DNA of 64,000 bases from Actinokineospora xionganensis (GCF_014323725.1 NZ_JABVED010000001.1:106505-170504), one strand, 5' to 3'; positions 17,176 through 27,004 are shown, numbered from the stretch's first letter. Numbers and translations: made by a program. Notes: a model not told the origin generated them from the letters alone.

Positions 17176-17217
17176 CAGTGGGCCCGCCGGTGCGATCAGT
17201 CGCTGGCGGGCCCACTG
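17176..17217 (+). terminator. Terminator hairpin of the collagenase gene
   Basis: Perfect 13-base arms CAGTGGGCCCGCC (17176-17188) and GGCGGGCCCACTG (17205-17217) enclose a 16-base loop, 20 bases after the collagenase stop. No T run follows, common for high-GC actinobacterial terminators. Confidence 0.75.
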
Positions 17218-17511
17218 CGCTCCACGACATCAGTGAGGCGACCACCCAAACAGTCACCGACAGCGGCGTCGGGTGCGTGTTCGGGCCCGTCACCTTCGGA
17301 TCGCTTTGGGACTGTCGGGATCACGCTGCCTTTCAGGGGCCGGGGACCGCGGCTGTCGGCTCGCTGTCGCCAGGCCAGCTTCGCTCGGAACCGCAAGATG
17401 GGTCCGATGTTTCCGTTCCGCTGTCCGGTTGGTCTCAAGTCGGGCCGGGTCGCCGCTGCCCTGGTCAGGCCAGTGCATCCGATCTATCTGCCATCAATCC
17501 GGCGAGAACTC
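17218..17511. other. Gene-free spacer before the fucose operon
   Basis: About 290 bases between the collagenase terminator and the fucose-operon promoter. Open frames exist but have no ribosome site, no consistent codon bias and no recognisable protein. I see no repeat or RNA gene in it. Confidence 0.5.
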
Positions 17512-17541
17512 TTGCAACCTGGCTGACTCACCCGCTATACA
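17512..17541 (+). promoter_or_regulatory. Probable promoter of the L-fucose operon
   Basis: TTGCAA (17512-17517) and TATACA (17536-17541) are separated by 18 bases, a plausible sigma-70-type promoter. Transcription would start near 17548, directly before the ACATCAGATGT palindrome. Confidence 0.5.
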
Positions 17542-17551
17542 TCACGGCAAT

Positions 17552-17562
17552 ACATCAGATGT
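17552..17562. promoter_or_regulatory. Predicted GntR/FCD operator, copy 1
   Basis: ACATCAGATGT, a palindrome ACATC-N-GATGT followed by TTG, lies at the predicted transcription start of the fucose operon. The same motif with TTT downstream occurs at 27005-27015 between the gntR and lutA genes. FCD-type GntR proteins commonly bind short palindromes of this kind. Confidence 0.65.
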
Positions 17563-17580
17563 TTGCGGAGAGGGTGTCGC

Positions 17581-18432
17581 GTGAAGCTGCTTCGAGTGGG
17601 ACCGGCCGGGGAGGAACGGCCCGCTGTCCTGGATGAGTCGGGCGCATTGCTCGATCTGTCCGGGATCGTCTCCGACATCGACGGGGCGTTCCTTGCAGGC
17701 GGTGGCGTCGACCGGGTCCGTGCCGCCCTCGATGTCGGGGGGCTGCCAGTGCTGCCCGAGGGCCTGAGGATCGGCCCGCCGCTCGCGCGGCCCGGCAAGA
17801 TCGTGTGCGTCGGGCTGAACTACTCCGACCACGCCGAGGAGTCCGGCATGGCCAAGCCCGCCGAGCCGGTGCTGTTCATGAAGGCGCCCAATACGGTGGT
17901 CGGTCCTGACGACCAGGTCCTGATCCCGCGCGGCAGCCGCAAGACCGACTGGGAGGTCGAACTCGCGGTCGTCATCGGCGAGACCGCCCGCTATCTGACC
18001 GGCCACGCGGATGCCCTGGCCCGCGTGGCCGGTTATGCCATCTCCAACGACGTCTCCGAGCGGGAGTTCCAGCTCGAGCGCGGCGGGCAGTGGGACAAGG
18101 GGAAGTCCTGCGAGACGTTCAACCCGCTGGGCCCTTGGGTGGTCACCGCCGAGGAGGTGGCCGACCCGCAGTCGCTCGGGATGCGGCTGTGGGTCAACGG
18201 CACGCCGAGACAGGACGGCAACAGCAAGAACATGATCTTCGCCGTCGCCGAGATCGTCCGGTACATCTCCCAGTTCATGGTGCTCGAACCCGGCGACGTG
18301 ATCAACACGGGCACGCCCGCCGGGGTCGCGTTCGGTCTGCCCGACCCGAAGCCGTACCTGCGGGCGGGCGACGTGGTCGAGGTCGAGATCGACGGACTCG
18401 GGCGCCAGCGCCAGGAAGTGGGGCAGGCATGA
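17581..18432 (+). CDS. FAH-family 2,4-diketo-3-deoxy-L-fuconate hydrolase
   Basis: A 283-residue fumarylacetoacetate hydrolase-fold protein. Metal ligands appear in [10 protein letters not shown] and in ISNDVSERE, with KAPNTVVGP before them. In the non-phosphorylative L-fucose route, a member of this family hydrolyses 2,4-diketo-3-deoxy-L-fuconate to pyruvate and L-lactate. It is the first gene of an operon with L-fuconate dehydratase and an SDR, and the lactate genes lutABC lie downstream, so the product logic fits. GTG 17581 follows GGAGAGG (17567-17573). Ureidoglycolate lyase is a name often given to such proteins but does not fit here. Confidence 0.85.
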   Translation: MKLLRVGPAGEERPAVLDESGALLDLSGIVSDIDGAFLAGGGVDRVRAALDVGGLPVLPEGLRIGPPLARPGKIVCVGLNYSDHAEESGMAKPAEPVLFMKAPNTVVGPDDQVLIPRGSRKTDWEVELAVVIGETARYLTGHADALARVAGYAISNDVSEREFQLERGGQWDKGKSCETFNPLGPWVVTAEEVADPQSLGMRLWVNGTPRQDGNSKNMIFAVAEIVRYISQFMVLEPGDVINTGTPAGVAFGLPDPKPYLRAGDVVEVEIDGLGRQRQEVGQA

Positions 18433-19781
18433 GCGAGCTTGCGAGCGAATCATCGGCACGGCCCGCGCTCATCGTCAGCCTGCGCACCCACGACATCCGG
18501 TTCCCGACGTCGCTGGAGCTCGACGGGTCGGACGCGATGAACCCCGACCCGGACTACTCCGCCGCCTACGTCGTCATCGGCACCGACGCGCCGGACGGAC
18601 TGGAGGGGCACGGGTTCGCGTTCACCATCGGCCGCGGCAACGACATCCAGAGCACCGCCATCCGCGCCCTGGAGTCCTATGTGGTCGGGCGGCGGCTCGA
18701 CGACACGCTCGACGACCTCGGTGGCATCTGGAAGGCCATGGTGCACGACTCGCAGCTGCGCTGGCTGGGCCCGGAGAAGGGCGTCATGCACATGGCGGTC
18801 TCCGCGGTGATCAACGCGCTGTGGGACCTCAAGGCCAAGCGGGCGGGCAAGCCGGTCTGGGAGGTGTTGGCCGACTCGACCCCCGAGCAGCTGGTCGACC
18901 TGGTCGACTTCCGCTACCTGACCGACGCCCTCACCCGCGACGAAGCGCTGGAGATCCTCCGCGCCGCCGAGCCCGGCCGAGCCGAGCGCAAGGCGGAGCT
19001 GCTGGCGCAGGGCTACCCGGCCTACACGACCTCGCCCGGCTGGCTCGGCTACGACGACGCCAAGCTGCGCAGGCTCTGCGCCGAGGCCGTCGCCGACGGG
19101 TTCACCCAGATCAAGCTGAAGGTCGGCGCAGACCTGGGCGACGACATCCGGCGCATGCGCATCGCCCGGGAGACCGTCGGCCCGGACATCCGCATCGCGA
19201 TCGACGCCAACCAGCGTTGGGACGTCGGCGCGGCGGTCACCTGGGTCCAGGCGCTCGCCGAGTTCGACCCGTGGTGGGTGGAGGAGCCGACCAGCCCCGA
19301 CGACGTGCTCGGCCACGCGACCATCGCCCGTGCCATCGCGCCGGTGAAGGTCGCCACCGGCGAGCACGTGCAGAACAGAGTGGTCTTCAAGCAGCTGCTG
19401 CAGTCCGGGGCGATCTCGTTCCTGCAGCTCGACGCCGCCCGGGTCGCCGGGGTGAACGAGAACGTCGGCATCCTGCTGCTCGCCGCCAAGTTCGGCGTCC
19501 CGGTCTGCCCGCACGCGGGTGGGGTCGGCCTGTGTGAGCTGGTCCAGCACCTGTCGATGTTCGACTTCGTCGCGGTGTCCGGCTCGCTCGACGACCGGGT
19601 GATCGAGTACGTCGACCACCTGCACGAGCACTTCGTCGACCCCGTGCGGATCGAGGACGGGCACTACGTCACCCCGACCGCGCCCGGATTCGGGGCGACC
19701 ATGCATCCCCGGACGCTGGTCCGGTTCGCCTACCCTGACGGTCCCGTATGGACAGACCAACTGCGGAGGAGCGCGTCATGA
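18429..19781 (+). CDS. L-fuconate dehydratase (enolase superfamily)
   Basis: A 450-residue mandelate-racemase-group enzyme. The base motif KLK is in QIKLKVGAD; metal ligands are Asp in IDANQRW, Glu in VEEPTSPDD and Glu in ATGEH; the catalytic His is in [11 protein letters not shown]. Length and these blocks match L-fuconate dehydratase and its human relative ENOSF1. It dehydrates L-fuconate to 2-keto-3-deoxy-L-fuconate. The ATG overlaps the hydrolase stop and its stop overlaps the SDR start, so expression is coupled to the following oxidation step. Confidence 0.9.
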   Translation: MSELASESSARPALIVSLRTHDIRFPTSLELDGSDAMNPDPDYSAAYVVIGTDAPDGLEGHGFAFTIGRGNDIQSTAIRALESYVVGRRLDDTLDDLGGIWKAMVHDSQLRWLGPEKGVMHMAVSAVINALWDLKAKRAGKPVWEVLADSTPEQLVDLVDFRYLTDALTRDEALEILRAAEPGRAERKAELLAQGYPAYTTSPGWLGYDDAKLRRLCAEAVADGFTQIKLKVGADLGDDIRRMRIARETVGPDIRIAIDANQRWDVGAAVTWVQALAEFDPWWVEEPTSPDDVLGHATIARAIAPVKVATGEHVQNRVVFKQLLQSGAISFLQLDAARVAGVNENVGILLLAAKFGVPVCPHAGGVGLCELVQHLSMFDFVAVSGSLDDRVIEYVDHLHEHFVDPVRIEDGHYVTPTAPGFGATMHPRTLVRFAYPDGPVWTDQLRRSAS

Positions 19782-20533
19782 GCCAGGAACTGGCGGGCCT
19801 GCGGGCCATCGTCACCGGCGGCGGCTCCGGCATCGGCCTGGCCGCGGCGACCCTGCTCGCCAAGCGCGGCGCCGAAGTCGCGTGCCTGGACCTCGACCCC
19901 GCAGGCGTCCCCGAGCCGCTGCTCGGCCTGCGGGCCGACGTCGCCGACTCGGAGTCGGTCGACGCCGCGGTCGCCGAGGCCGCGCGACAACTGGGCGGGA
20001 TCGACATCGTGGTCAACAACGCGGGCATCGGCGCGCAGGGCACCGTGGAGGCCAATGCCGACGACGAGTGGCGGCGGGTCTTCGAGGTCAACGTGCTCGG
20101 CATCGTCCGGGTCAGCCGGGCCGCTCTGCCGCAGCTGCGCAGGTCGACGCACGCGGCGATCGTCAACACCTGCTCCATCGCCGCGACCGCGGGCCTGCCC
20201 AACCGGGCGCTGTACAGCGCCAGCAAAGGCGCGGTCCAGTCGCTGACGCTCGCGATGGCGGCCGACCACGTCGCGGAGGGCGTGCGCGTCAACTGTGTCA
20301 ACCCCGGCACCGCGGACACCCCGTGGGTGCGCAGGCTGCTCGACGTCGCCGACGACCCGGACGGCGAACTTCGGGCACTCCAGGCCCGTCAACCGATGGG
20401 CAGGCTGGTCAGCGCCGACGAGGTCGCCGCGGCCATCGCCTATCTCGCCAGTCCCCTCGCCGCCTCGACCACGGGCACCGTGCTCGCCGTCGACGGTGGC
20501 ATGCACGGCTTGCGGCTCCGGCCGACGAACTAG
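19778..20533 (+). CDS. SDR, probable 2-keto-3-deoxy-L-fuconate dehydrogenase
   Basis: A 251-residue classical [13 protein letters not shown] is near residue 13, NNAGIG near 84, and the active site has Ser in NTCSIA with YSASK. The acidic residue in CLDLD after beta-2 favours NAD. Its position between the dehydratase and hydrolase steps of the same operon suggests oxidation of 2-keto-3-deoxy-L-fuconate at C4. An L-fucose dehydrogenase role is the alternative, but the aldo-keto reductase downstream better fills that step. ATG 19778 follows GGAGG and overlaps the previous stop. Confidence 0.83.
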   Translation: MSQELAGLRAIVTGGGSGIGLAAATLLAKRGAEVACLDLDPAGVPEPLLGLRADVADSESVDAAVAEAARQLGGIDIVVNNAGIGAQGTVEANADDEWRRVFEVNVLGIVRVSRAALPQLRRSTHAAIVNTCSIAATAGLPNRALYSASKGAVQSLTLAMAADHVAEGVRVNCVNPGTADTPWVRRLLDVADDPDGELRALQARQPMGRLVSADEVAAAIAYLASPLAASTTGTVLAVDGGMHGLRLRPTN

Positions 20534-20560
20534 TTCCCTGCCATCGAAACCGAGGAAACA

Positions 20561-21604
20561 ATGAAGATCACGTCAACCACGTTGAGCGCCGTAGCCGCGG
20601 CCACTCTCGTGCTCGGCCTGAGCGCGTGCAGCAAGGACTCCGCCGGCGCGCCGGGCCAGCAGGCCGCGGGCGGCGTCGGCGGGGTCGGCGTCGACCTGCC
20701 GCGCGCCGACTCCGACTTCTGGAACGCCTACAGCGGATACATCCCGACCAAGGCCAAGGACCTCGGGCTGACGCTGACCGCGACCACCAACTCGACCAAC
20801 GACGTCCAGAAGCTCATCGGCAACGTCGACAACCTGACCGCCCAGGGCGCCAAGGCCCTGGTCATCGCCCCGCAGGACACCGGCGCCATCGGCCCCAAGC
20901 TCGACGAGCTCGCGGGCAAGGGCATCCCGGTCATCAGCGTCGACACCCGGCCGGACGCGGGCAAGTTCTACATGGTCGTGCGCGCCGACAACCGCGCCTA
21001 CGGCACCAAGGCGTGCGAGTTCCTCGGCGAGAAGCTCGGCGGAAAGGGCAAGGTCATCGAGTTCCAGGGCGCGCTGTCCTCGATCAACGGCCGCGACCGG
21101 TCCGAGGCGTTCAAGGAGTGCATGACCAAGAAGTTCCCGGCCATCACGGTGTTCGAGGAGCCGACCGAGTGGGAGGGCACCAAGGCGCAGGCCGCCCTGG
21201 AGACCCGCCTGTCGACCGACCCGGACATCAAGGGTGTCTACATGCAGGCCGGTGGCGTCTTCCTCGACCCGACGCTGCAGGTGCTCAAGCAGCGCGGCCT
21301 GCTGGTCCCGCCGAGCGACCCCAAGCACATCTTCATCGTCTCCAACGACGGCATCGCCCAGGAGTTCGACGCGATCCGCAAGGGCGAGATCGACGCGACC
21401 GTGTCCCAGCCCGCCGACCTCTACGCGGAGTTCGGCCTCTACTGGGCCAAGCAGGCGATGAGCGGTGTCACGCCCAAGGTCGGTCCGACCGACCACGGCA
21501 GCACGGTCATCGAGGTTCCGGGTGGTTTCGAGGACCAGATCCCCGCGCCCCTGGTGACCAAGGACAACGTGGACGACCCTGCTCTCTGGGGCAACAAGAA
21601 GTAG
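20561..21604 (+). CDS. Sugar ABC transporter substrate-binding lipoprotein
   Basis: A 347-residue type 1 periplasmic binding protein of the ribose/rhamnose class. The N-terminus is a lipoprotein signal with lipobox LSAC at residues 20-23, so the mature protein is anchored outside the membrane. Segments such as AKALVIAPQDTGAI and IPVISVDTRPD match the sugar-binding cleft of this class. It is followed by ATPase and permease genes in the same operon, and L-fucose is the predicted ligand from the pathway around it. ATG 20561 follows GAGGA. Confidence 0.87.
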   Translation: MKITSTTLSAVAAATLVLGLSACSKDSAGAPGQQAAGGVGGVGVDLPRADSDFWNAYSGYIPTKAKDLGLTLTATTNSTNDVQKLIGNVDNLTAQGAKALVIAPQDTGAIGPKLDELAGKGIPVISVDTRPDAGKFYMVVRADNRAYGTKACEFLGEKLGGKGKVIEFQGALSSINGRDRSEAFKECMTKKFPAITVFEEPTEWEGTKAQAALETRLSTDPDIKGVYMQAGGVFLDPTLQVLKQRGLLVPPSDPKHIFIVSNDGIAQEFDAIRKGEIDATVSQPADLYAEFGLYWAKQAMSGVTPKVGPTDHGSTVIEVPGGFEDQIPAPLVTKDNVDDPALWGNKK

Positions 21605-21629
21605 CAGGCCAGGACAAGAGGAGTCCGTG

Positions 21630-23147
21630 ATGGACGGTGCGCAGGCACCACCGGTCGTCGAGGCGGTCGGGATCGCCAAGCGGTTCGGCCCGACGGTCGC
21701 GCTCGCCGACGGGAACCTGTCGGTGCGGGCGGGAGAGACGCACGCGCTGGTCGGACGCAATGGCGCGGGCAAGTCGACCCTGGTCGGCGTGCTCACCGGG
21801 CTGCACCGGGCGGACGCCGGGGAGGTCCGGTTCGCCGGGAAACCCGCGCCCGCCCCGGGCGACCGGGCCGCCTGGCGGGAGCGGGTGGCGTGCGTCTACC
21901 AGCGGCCTTCAGTGGTCAGGGAACTGACCGTCGCGGAGAACCTCTTCCTCGGCAGACAGCCACGCGGCCGGTTCGGCCTGCTCTCCCCGGGCAGGCTGCG
22001 CCGGGAGGCGGCCGAGCTGCTGGAGGCGTGGGCGGTCCCGGTCTCGCCGGACCTGGCCGCCCGCGACCTCACCGTCGAGCAGCGCCAGCTGGTCGAGATC
22101 GCCGGGGCGCTCTCGCTGGGCGCGCGGTTCGTCATCCTCGACGAGCCGACCGCCCAGCTGGAGGCCAAGGCGATCAACCGGCTCTTCGACCGGCTGCGTG
22201 ATCTTCAGCAGCAGGGCGTCACGTTCCTGTTCATCTCCCACCACCTGCCCGAGATCTACGAGATCTGCCAGCGGGTGACCGTCTTCCGCGACGCGCGGCA
22301 CATCGTCACCGCGCCGGTGGCCGAGCTCAGCCACGACAAGCTGGTCGAGGCGATGATCGGCGAGGCCCGCGGCCTGGTCCAGGTCGGGGCGGACCGGCCC
22401 TCGGTGTCCGCGGACGCGGAGAAGGTGCTGGAGCTGAGCGGGGTGGGTGTGCCGGGCTTCGTCGAGTCCGTCGACCTGTCGGTGCGCCGCGGCGAGATCG
22501 TGGGCGTCGCCGGGTCGGCGGCAAGCGGGAAGCGGCAACTGGCCGAGGCGATCGCGGGCCTGCGGGCCCGCAGCGGTGAGGTCCGGGTGACCGGGCGTGT
22601 GATCAAGGCCGGTCAGGTGCCCGCCGCACTGCGCGGCGGTGTCGGCTACCTGCCGGGCGACCGCAACGTCGACGGGTTCGTGCCGGGGCTGTCGGTCGCG
22701 GAGAACGCGACGATGACCATCGCGGGCAAGCTCGGACCCAGGGGGTTCGTGCTGCCAAAGGTCCGCGACGGCCGGGCGAACACGATGATCGCCGACCTCG
22801 ATGTGCACACCGCGGGCCCGCACCAGCCGGTCGGCGAGCTATCCGGCGGCAACGCGCAGAAGGTCGTCATGGCGCGCGCGTTGGCCTCCGACCCGGAGGT
22901 GCTGGTGCTCGTGCAGCCCACCGCCGGGGTCGACGTGCGATCGAAGGAATCGCTGCTGGGGGCGGTGGACGAGCAGACCCGGTCACGGCGCGGGGCGCTG
23001 CTGGTGTCAGACGAGCTCGACGACCTGCGGGTGTGCGACCGGGTCGTGGTCATGGTGGGTGGGCGCGTCGTGGGCGAGCACCCCAGGGGATGGAACGAGG
23101 CCGAACTGGTGGCCGAGATCGAGGGAATTGGTGAGTCCGGTGTCTGA
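21630..23147 (+). CDS. Sugar ABC transporter ATP-binding protein (two nucleotide domains)
   Basis: A 505-residue RbsA/XylG-type ATPase. Domain 1 has Walker A GRNGAGKST, Walker B FVILDEPTA and a weak signature TVEQRQLVEIAGAL. Domain 2 has a degenerate Walker A, GSAASGKRQ, but an intact signature LSGGNAQKVVMARAL, the asymmetry normal for this class. I prefer ATG 21630, 6-7 bases after GAGGAG, over GTG 21627. It energises import with the neighbouring permease, whose gene overlaps its 3' end by 17 bases. Confidence 0.88.
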   Translation: MDGAQAPPVVEAVGIAKRFGPTVALADGNLSVRAGETHALVGRNGAGKSTLVGVLTGLHRADAGEVRFAGKPAPAPGDRAAWRERVACVYQRPSVVRELTVAENLFLGRQPRGRFGLLSPGRLRREAAELLEAWAVPVSPDLAARDLTVEQRQLVEIAGALSLGARFVILDEPTAQLEAKAINRLFDRLRDLQQQGVTFLFISHHLPEIYEICQRVTVFRDARHIVTAPVAELSHDKLVEAMIGEARGLVQVGADRPSVSADAEKVLELSGVGVPGFVESVDLSVRRGEIVGVAGSAASGKRQLAEAIAGLRARSGEVRVTGRVIKAGQVPAALRGGVGYLPGDRNVDGFVPGLSVAENATMTIAGKLGPRGFVLPKVRDGRANTMIADLDVHTAGPHQPVGELSGGNAQKVVMARALASDPEVLVLVQPTAGVDVRSKESLLGAVDEQTRSRRGALLVSDELDDLRVCDRVVVMVGGRVVGEHPRGWNEAELVAEIEGIGESGV

Positions 23148-24204
23148 GTCGACCACTGTGTCCACGGAGGTGCCCACCGAGCCGGAGGCGCCCGCGCGGC
23201 CGACGCCGCTGACGGGCAGGCCCGCGAACCGGCTGCGGCTGGCGAAGCTGCGCGATCTCGCGCTGATCCCGCCGATCATCGCGCTGCTGGTCTACGGGTA
23301 CACGCTCAAGCCCGACATCTTCCTCACGCACTCGTACCTGGTCGACTCGGTGCTGAAGTACCAGGCCGTGCTGGCGATGGTGGTGCTGGCGGAGGCGCTG
23401 GTGCTCATCGTCGGCAAGTTCGACCTGTCGCTGGAATCCATCGTCGGGATCGCGCCCGCCGTGGCGATCTTCCTCGTCGTCGGCAACACTTCGGTGCTCG
23501 GCGCGCCATGGCCGACGTGGACCGTGCTGCCGGTCGCGCTGGTGTTCGGCGGGCTGATCGGGGTGTTCAACGGGCTGCTGATCGTGCGGTTCAAGCTGTC
23601 GGCGTTCATCGTGACGCTGGCGATGTTGATCTTCCTGCGCGGGCTGCAGCTGACCCTCGTCGGCGGCTCGACCATCTCGAACCTGGCCAAGCGGGTGCCG
23701 GTGATCGACTACCTCGGCAACGTCCGCATCCTGACGCTGCCGCTGTCCATCTGGATCGTGGTCGTGCTGTTCGCCGTGGGCATCGTCGTGCTCGGCTACA
23801 CCCGGGTCGGGCGCTCGCTCTACGCCGTCGGCGGCAACCCCGACGCGGCGCGGGCCGCGGGCATCCGGGTCGAGCGGGTCATCTGGATGACGCTGGTCGT
23901 CGCGGGCCTGCTCGCCGCGCTCGCCGGGCTGATGATGTCGGCGCAGCTGGCGTCGGTCGCGGCCAACCAGGGCGAAGGCATGATCTTCATGGTGTTCGCC
24001 GCCGCGGTCATCGGCGGGATCAGTCTCGACGGCGGGAAGGGCTCGCTGTTCGGCGCACTGTGCGGTGTGGTGCTGCTCGGGTTGATCCGCAGCGTGCTGA
24101 CCCTGGCCCAGGTGGCGCCCGACCAGATCGAGGCCGTCTACGGTCTGGTCATCCTGGTCGCGCTCGTCCTGGCGCGGCTGACCAGCGGAAAGGCACAGGA
24201 CTAA
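23131..24204 (+). CDS. Sugar ABC transporter permease (RbsC type)
   Basis: A 357-residue permease with about nine or ten hydrophobic helices after a ~45-residue hydrophilic, Pro-rich N-terminus. The BPD_transp_2 pattern is clear: GGLIGVFNGLLIVRFKLSAFI in the middle, AVGGNPDAARAAGI cytoplasmic loop, and AAAVIGGISLDGGKGS late. It would form the homodimeric channel of the predicted L-fucose importer; no second permease gene is present. GTG 23131 lies inside the end of the ATPase gene with GAGGG six bases upstream. Confidence 0.87.
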   Translation: MSPVSESTTVSTEVPTEPEAPARPTPLTGRPANRLRLAKLRDLALIPPIIALLVYGYTLKPDIFLTHSYLVDSVLKYQAVLAMVVLAEALVLIVGKFDLSLESIVGIAPAVAIFLVVGNTSVLGAPWPTWTVLPVALVFGGLIGVFNGLLIVRFKLSAFIVTLAMLIFLRGLQLTLVGGSTISNLAKRVPVIDYLGNVRILTLPLSIWIVVVLFAVGIVVLGYTRVGRSLYAVGGNPDAARAAGIRVERVIWMTLVVAGLLAALAGLMMSAQLASVAANQGEGMIFMVFAAAVIGGISLDGGKGSLFGALCGVVLLGLIRSVLTLAQVAPDQIEAVYGLVILVALVLARLTSGKAQD

Positions 24205-24206
24205 CG

Positions 24207-24518
24207 GTGGAGCGAATCGCCCTGCACACCCGGCTCAAGCCCGGCGCCGAAGCGGAGTACGAGCGGGTCCACGCGGTGATCCCGGCCGACCTGGACACCG
24301 CCCTGCGCGAGGCGGGCGTCCACACCTGGCGGATCTGGCGCGACGGACTCGACCTGTTCCACGTGGTCGAGGTCGAGGACTACCAGGCGATGCGGCGGGC
24401 GCTGGCCGACCACCCGGCGAACGTGCCGTGGCAGGCGCGGATGGCCGGGCTGCTCGACGTCGCGGACGACTACTCCGGCGACGACCGCGGTGTCTCGCTG
24501 GTGTGGGAGCTGCCGTGA
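24207..24518 (+). CDS. RhaM-like sugar mutarotase, predicted L-fucose mutarotase
   Basis: A 103-residue dimeric alpha-beta barrel of the L-rhamnose mutarotase family. It has the early LKPGAEAEYERVH, a central TWRIWRDGLDLFHVVE and the MAGLLD segment near the C-terminus. The family interconverts sugar anomers and serves several 6-deoxysugars. Here it lies between the importer and the sugar dehydrogenase, so it would supply the anomer used by the next enzyme. Its GTG start follows the permease stop by two bases and its stop overlaps the aldo-keto reductase start. Confidence 0.85.
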   Translation: MERIALHTRLKPGAEAEYERVHAVIPADLDTALREAGVHTWRIWRDGLDLFHVVEVEDYQAMRRALADHPANVPWQARMAGLLDVADDYSGDDRGVSLVWELP

Positions 24519-25450
24519 AGTCGGTGCGGCTGGGCGGTTCCAAGGTCGAGGTGACCGGTCTCGGGTTCGGCGGGGCGGGCATCGGCAACCTGTTCACCGC
24601 CGTGTCCGACGCTGACGCCCGGGGTGCGGTGGACGCGGCGTGGGCGGCGGGGGTGCGCTACTTCGACACGGCGCCGCACTATGGCCTCGGGTTGTCCGAG
24701 CGGCGGCTGGGGGCCGCTCTGGCCGACCGCCCGCGATCGGAGTACGTCGTCTCGACGAAGGTCGGCCGGATCCTGGAGCCCGCGGCGGGCGGCCGCGACG
24801 ACGAGGGCTTCGACGTCCCCGCCGACTTCCGCCGTCGCTGGGACTTCAGCGCCGACGGCGTGCGCAGGTCCATTGAGGACAGTCTGGAACGCCTTGGACT
24901 GGTCCGGATCGACCTCGTGCTGCTGCACGATCCGGACAACCACTGGGCGGAGGCGGTCGGGTCGGCGTACCCGGCGCTGCACGACTTGCGCTCGCAGGGG
25001 GTCGTGGGCGCGATCGGCGTGGGCATGAACCAGTGGGAGCTGCCCGCCCGGTTCGTCGCCGAGACGGACATCGACGTGGTGATGCTCGCAGGCCGGTACA
25101 CGCTGCTCGACCGGTCGGCGGCTCCGGAACTGCTGCCGCTGTGTCTTCGTCGGGGGGTCTCGGTGATCGCGGCGGGGGTGTTCAACAGCGGGGTGCTGGC
25201 CACCGACTCGCCGGGCTCGACCTACGACTACGCCCCGGTCCCTGAACCTGTGCGTGCCAGGGCGGCGCGGATGGCGGAGATCTGCCATGCGCATGGGGTG
25301 ACCTTGCCGCAGGCGGCGATCGCGTTCGCCGCCCGGCATCCGGCGGTGGCTTCGGTTCTCGTCGGCGCCCAGTCGGCGGATCAGTTCGCCCGCAACGCTT
25401 CCCTGTATGCCACCTCGGTGCCCGTCGAGCTGTGGGACGACCTGCCGTGA
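24515..25450 (+). CDS. Aldo-keto reductase, probable L-fucose 1-dehydrogenase
   Basis: A 311-residue AKR with the tetrad in FDTAPHYG (Asp, Tyr), STKVGR (Lys) and LLHDPD (His). It resembles D-threo-aldose 1-dehydrogenases, which oxidise L-fucose to L-fucono-1,5-lactone with NAD(P). It follows the mutarotase and overlaps the lactonase gene by four bases, exactly the order of chemistry in the pathway. A pyridoxal 4-dehydrogenase annotation is possible by homology but has no support in the neighbourhood. Confidence 0.84.
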   Translation: MKSVRLGGSKVEVTGLGFGGAGIGNLFTAVSDADARGAVDAAWAAGVRYFDTAPHYGLGLSERRLGAALADRPRSEYVVSTKVGRILEPAAGGRDDEGFDVPADFRRRWDFSADGVRRSIEDSLERLGLVRIDLVLLHDPDNHWAEAVGSAYPALHDLRSQGVVGAIGVGMNQWELPARFVAETDIDVVMLAGRYTLLDRSAAPELLPLCLRRGVSVIAAGVFNSGVLATDSPGSTYDYAPVPEPVRARAARMAEICHAHGVTLPQAAIAFAARHPAVASVLVGAQSADQFARNASLYATSVPVELWDDLP

Positions 25451-26247
25451 CCGTCGACGCTCACCACCATCTGTGGGATCCGGCAGGCCGGGACTACCCC
25501 TGGATGAGTTCGCCCGATTTGGATCCGATCCGGCGGGTGTACACAGTGGACGATTTGGCGAGAGTCGTCTCGGGGACGTCTGTGCTTGTGCAGACGGTGT
25601 CCTCGGTTGAGGAGACGGCGGAGTTCCTTGCCGTGGCTCGTGGTTCCGGTGGTCTGATCGCAGGTGTTGTCGGGTGGGTGGACCTGGAGGGCGACTTGGT
25701 CCTGCCTTCGGATGACCTGCTTGTCGGAGTTCGGCACCAGTTGGAGGACGAACCCGATCCGGCTTGGCTGCTGCGCCCGTCGGTGATGGCGTCCCTGCGT
25801 GCTTTGGGGCTTCCGTACGACTTGCTGGTGCGCGGGCCCCAGCGGGCGGCGGCGCTGGCAGGTGTCCGGGAGCTTGGCGAGGTGTCGTTTGTGCTCGACC
25901 ACGCTGGAAAGCCGGAGATCGCGGCGGGGGAGTGGGAGCCGTGGGCTTCGTGGATCAGCGCTATGGCCGCTTGTCCGAACGTGGTGTGCAAGCTGTCGGG
26001 GCTGACCACGCAGGCGTCATGGGATGGGTGGACGGTCGAGCAGGTGTTGCCTTATGCGGCCCATGTTCTCGCGGCGTTCGGGATGGATCGGGTGATGTTC
26101 GGCTCCGACTGGCCGGTGTGTGACCTCGCGGGCGGCTACAGCGGTGCGCTGTCGGTCGCCGAGGCGGCACTGGTCGGTTGTGGCGCCGATGAGCGCGCGG
26201 CCGTTCTCGGGGGGACCGCTCGGCGCGTGTATGGGTTGAGCGGTTGA
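25447..26247 (+). CDS. Amidohydrolase, probable L-fuconolactone hydrolase
   Basis: A 266-residue member of the amidohydrolase_2 / COG3618 group, known for L-fuconolactonases and L-rhamnonolactonases. DAHHHLWD opens the barrel, LDHAGKP and FGSDWPV carry later ligands, and the end VYGL is typical. It would open L-fuconolactone to L-fuconate for the dehydratase. As the last gene of the operon it differs from its neighbours in base use, with many G/T-ending codons such as TTG, GTT and CTT. GTG 25447 overlaps the AKR stop. Confidence 0.86.
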   Translation: MTVDAHHHLWDPAGRDYPWMSSPDLDPIRRVYTVDDLARVVSGTSVLVQTVSSVEETAEFLAVARGSGGLIAGVVGWVDLEGDLVLPSDDLLVGVRHQLEDEPDPAWLLRPSVMASLRALGLPYDLLVRGPQRAAALAGVRELGEVSFVLDHAGKPEIAAGEWEPWASWISAMAACPNVVCKLSGLTTQASWDGWTVEQVLPYAAHVLAAFGMDRVMFGSDWPVCDLAGGYSGALSVAEAALVGCGADERAAVLGGTARRVYGLSG

Positions 26248-26285
26248 CCGCGCTGGGTGGTTTCAGAGAGGCGGATCGGGTGGCG

Positions 26286-26987
26286 TCATTCCTGTTCGAG
26301 GGCGGATTCCGCGGACCCGAGCGTGTTGCGGAGCCACTGCTCCACGCCTGCCACGTGCACTGTCGCCCACGCCCGGGCGACCTCAGGCTGCCGCGACTCG
26401 ATGGCCTCACAGATGGCGTCATGCTGTTCGCGGGTGCGGCGGACCGCGCCCTCCTGCGTCAGGCCTCGCCAGATGCGGGCGCGGGCCGTGGGGCCGGACA
26501 GGCCGTCGATGAGAGAGCACAGAACCGTGTTGCCCGAGCCCGCGGCGATGCGGCTGTGGAACTTGAGGTCGTTGGCGACCAGGGCCTCCACGGTCGGGTC
26601 TTCGTCGAGTTCGTCGAGGATGGCGCGGAGTTCGGCGACGTCGGCGTCGGTCATGGTCTTGGCGGCCATGGCGGTGGCGGCGGGCTCGAGGATGCGGCGG
26701 ACTTCGAGGAACTGCAGGACGGTGTCATCCTGGTGGAAGTCGACCATGAAGCCCATGGCGTCGAGGAGCAGGTCCGGTTCGAGGCTGGTGACGTACGTGC
26801 CGTCGCCCTGGCGCACGTGCAGCACCCTGATCAGCGACAACGCCTTGACCGCCTCCCGCAGGGAGCTGCGCGACAGGCCAAGGCGCTCGGCGAGGTCGGC
26901 TTCCTTCGGCAGGCGCGAGCCGGGGCCGAGTTCGCCGTTGACGATCATCGCCTTGATCTTCTCGATGGCTTCGTCGGTGACTGGCAC
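26286..26987 (-). CDS. GntR-family (FCD) regulator of the fucose/lactate genes
   Basis: A 233-residue FadR-subfamily regulator. The winged helix-turn-helix has LPKEADLAERLGLSRSSLREA at about residues 25-45, followed by an all-helical FCD effector domain. I choose GTG 26987 because AGGAGG lies six bases upstream; an ATG at 27008 would place the start codon inside the operator at 27005-27015. It is convergent with the fucose operon and divergent from lutA. The shared ACATC-N-GATGT motif at both promoters makes it the likely repressor, with a pathway acid as inducer. Confidence 0.85.
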   Translation of the reverse strand: MPVTDEAIEKIKAMIVNGELGPGSRLPKEADLAERLGLSRSSLREAVKALSLIRVLHVRQGDGTYVTSLEPDLLLDAMGFMVDFHQDDTVLQFLEVRRILEPAATAMAAKTMTDADVAELRAILDELDEDPTVEALVANDLKFHSRIAAGSGNTVLCSLIDGLSGPTARARIWRGLTQEGAVRRTREQHDAICEAIESRQPEVARAWATVHVAGVEQWLRNTLGSAESALEQE

Positions 26988-27004
26988 GGCAACTCCTCCT
27001 GCGG

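Noticed and set aside
17563-17581. Upstream TTG start for the FAH-family hydrolase
   Set aside because: The GTG at 17581 has GGAGAGG at seven bases and the TTG would lie directly after the operator without a ribosome site.
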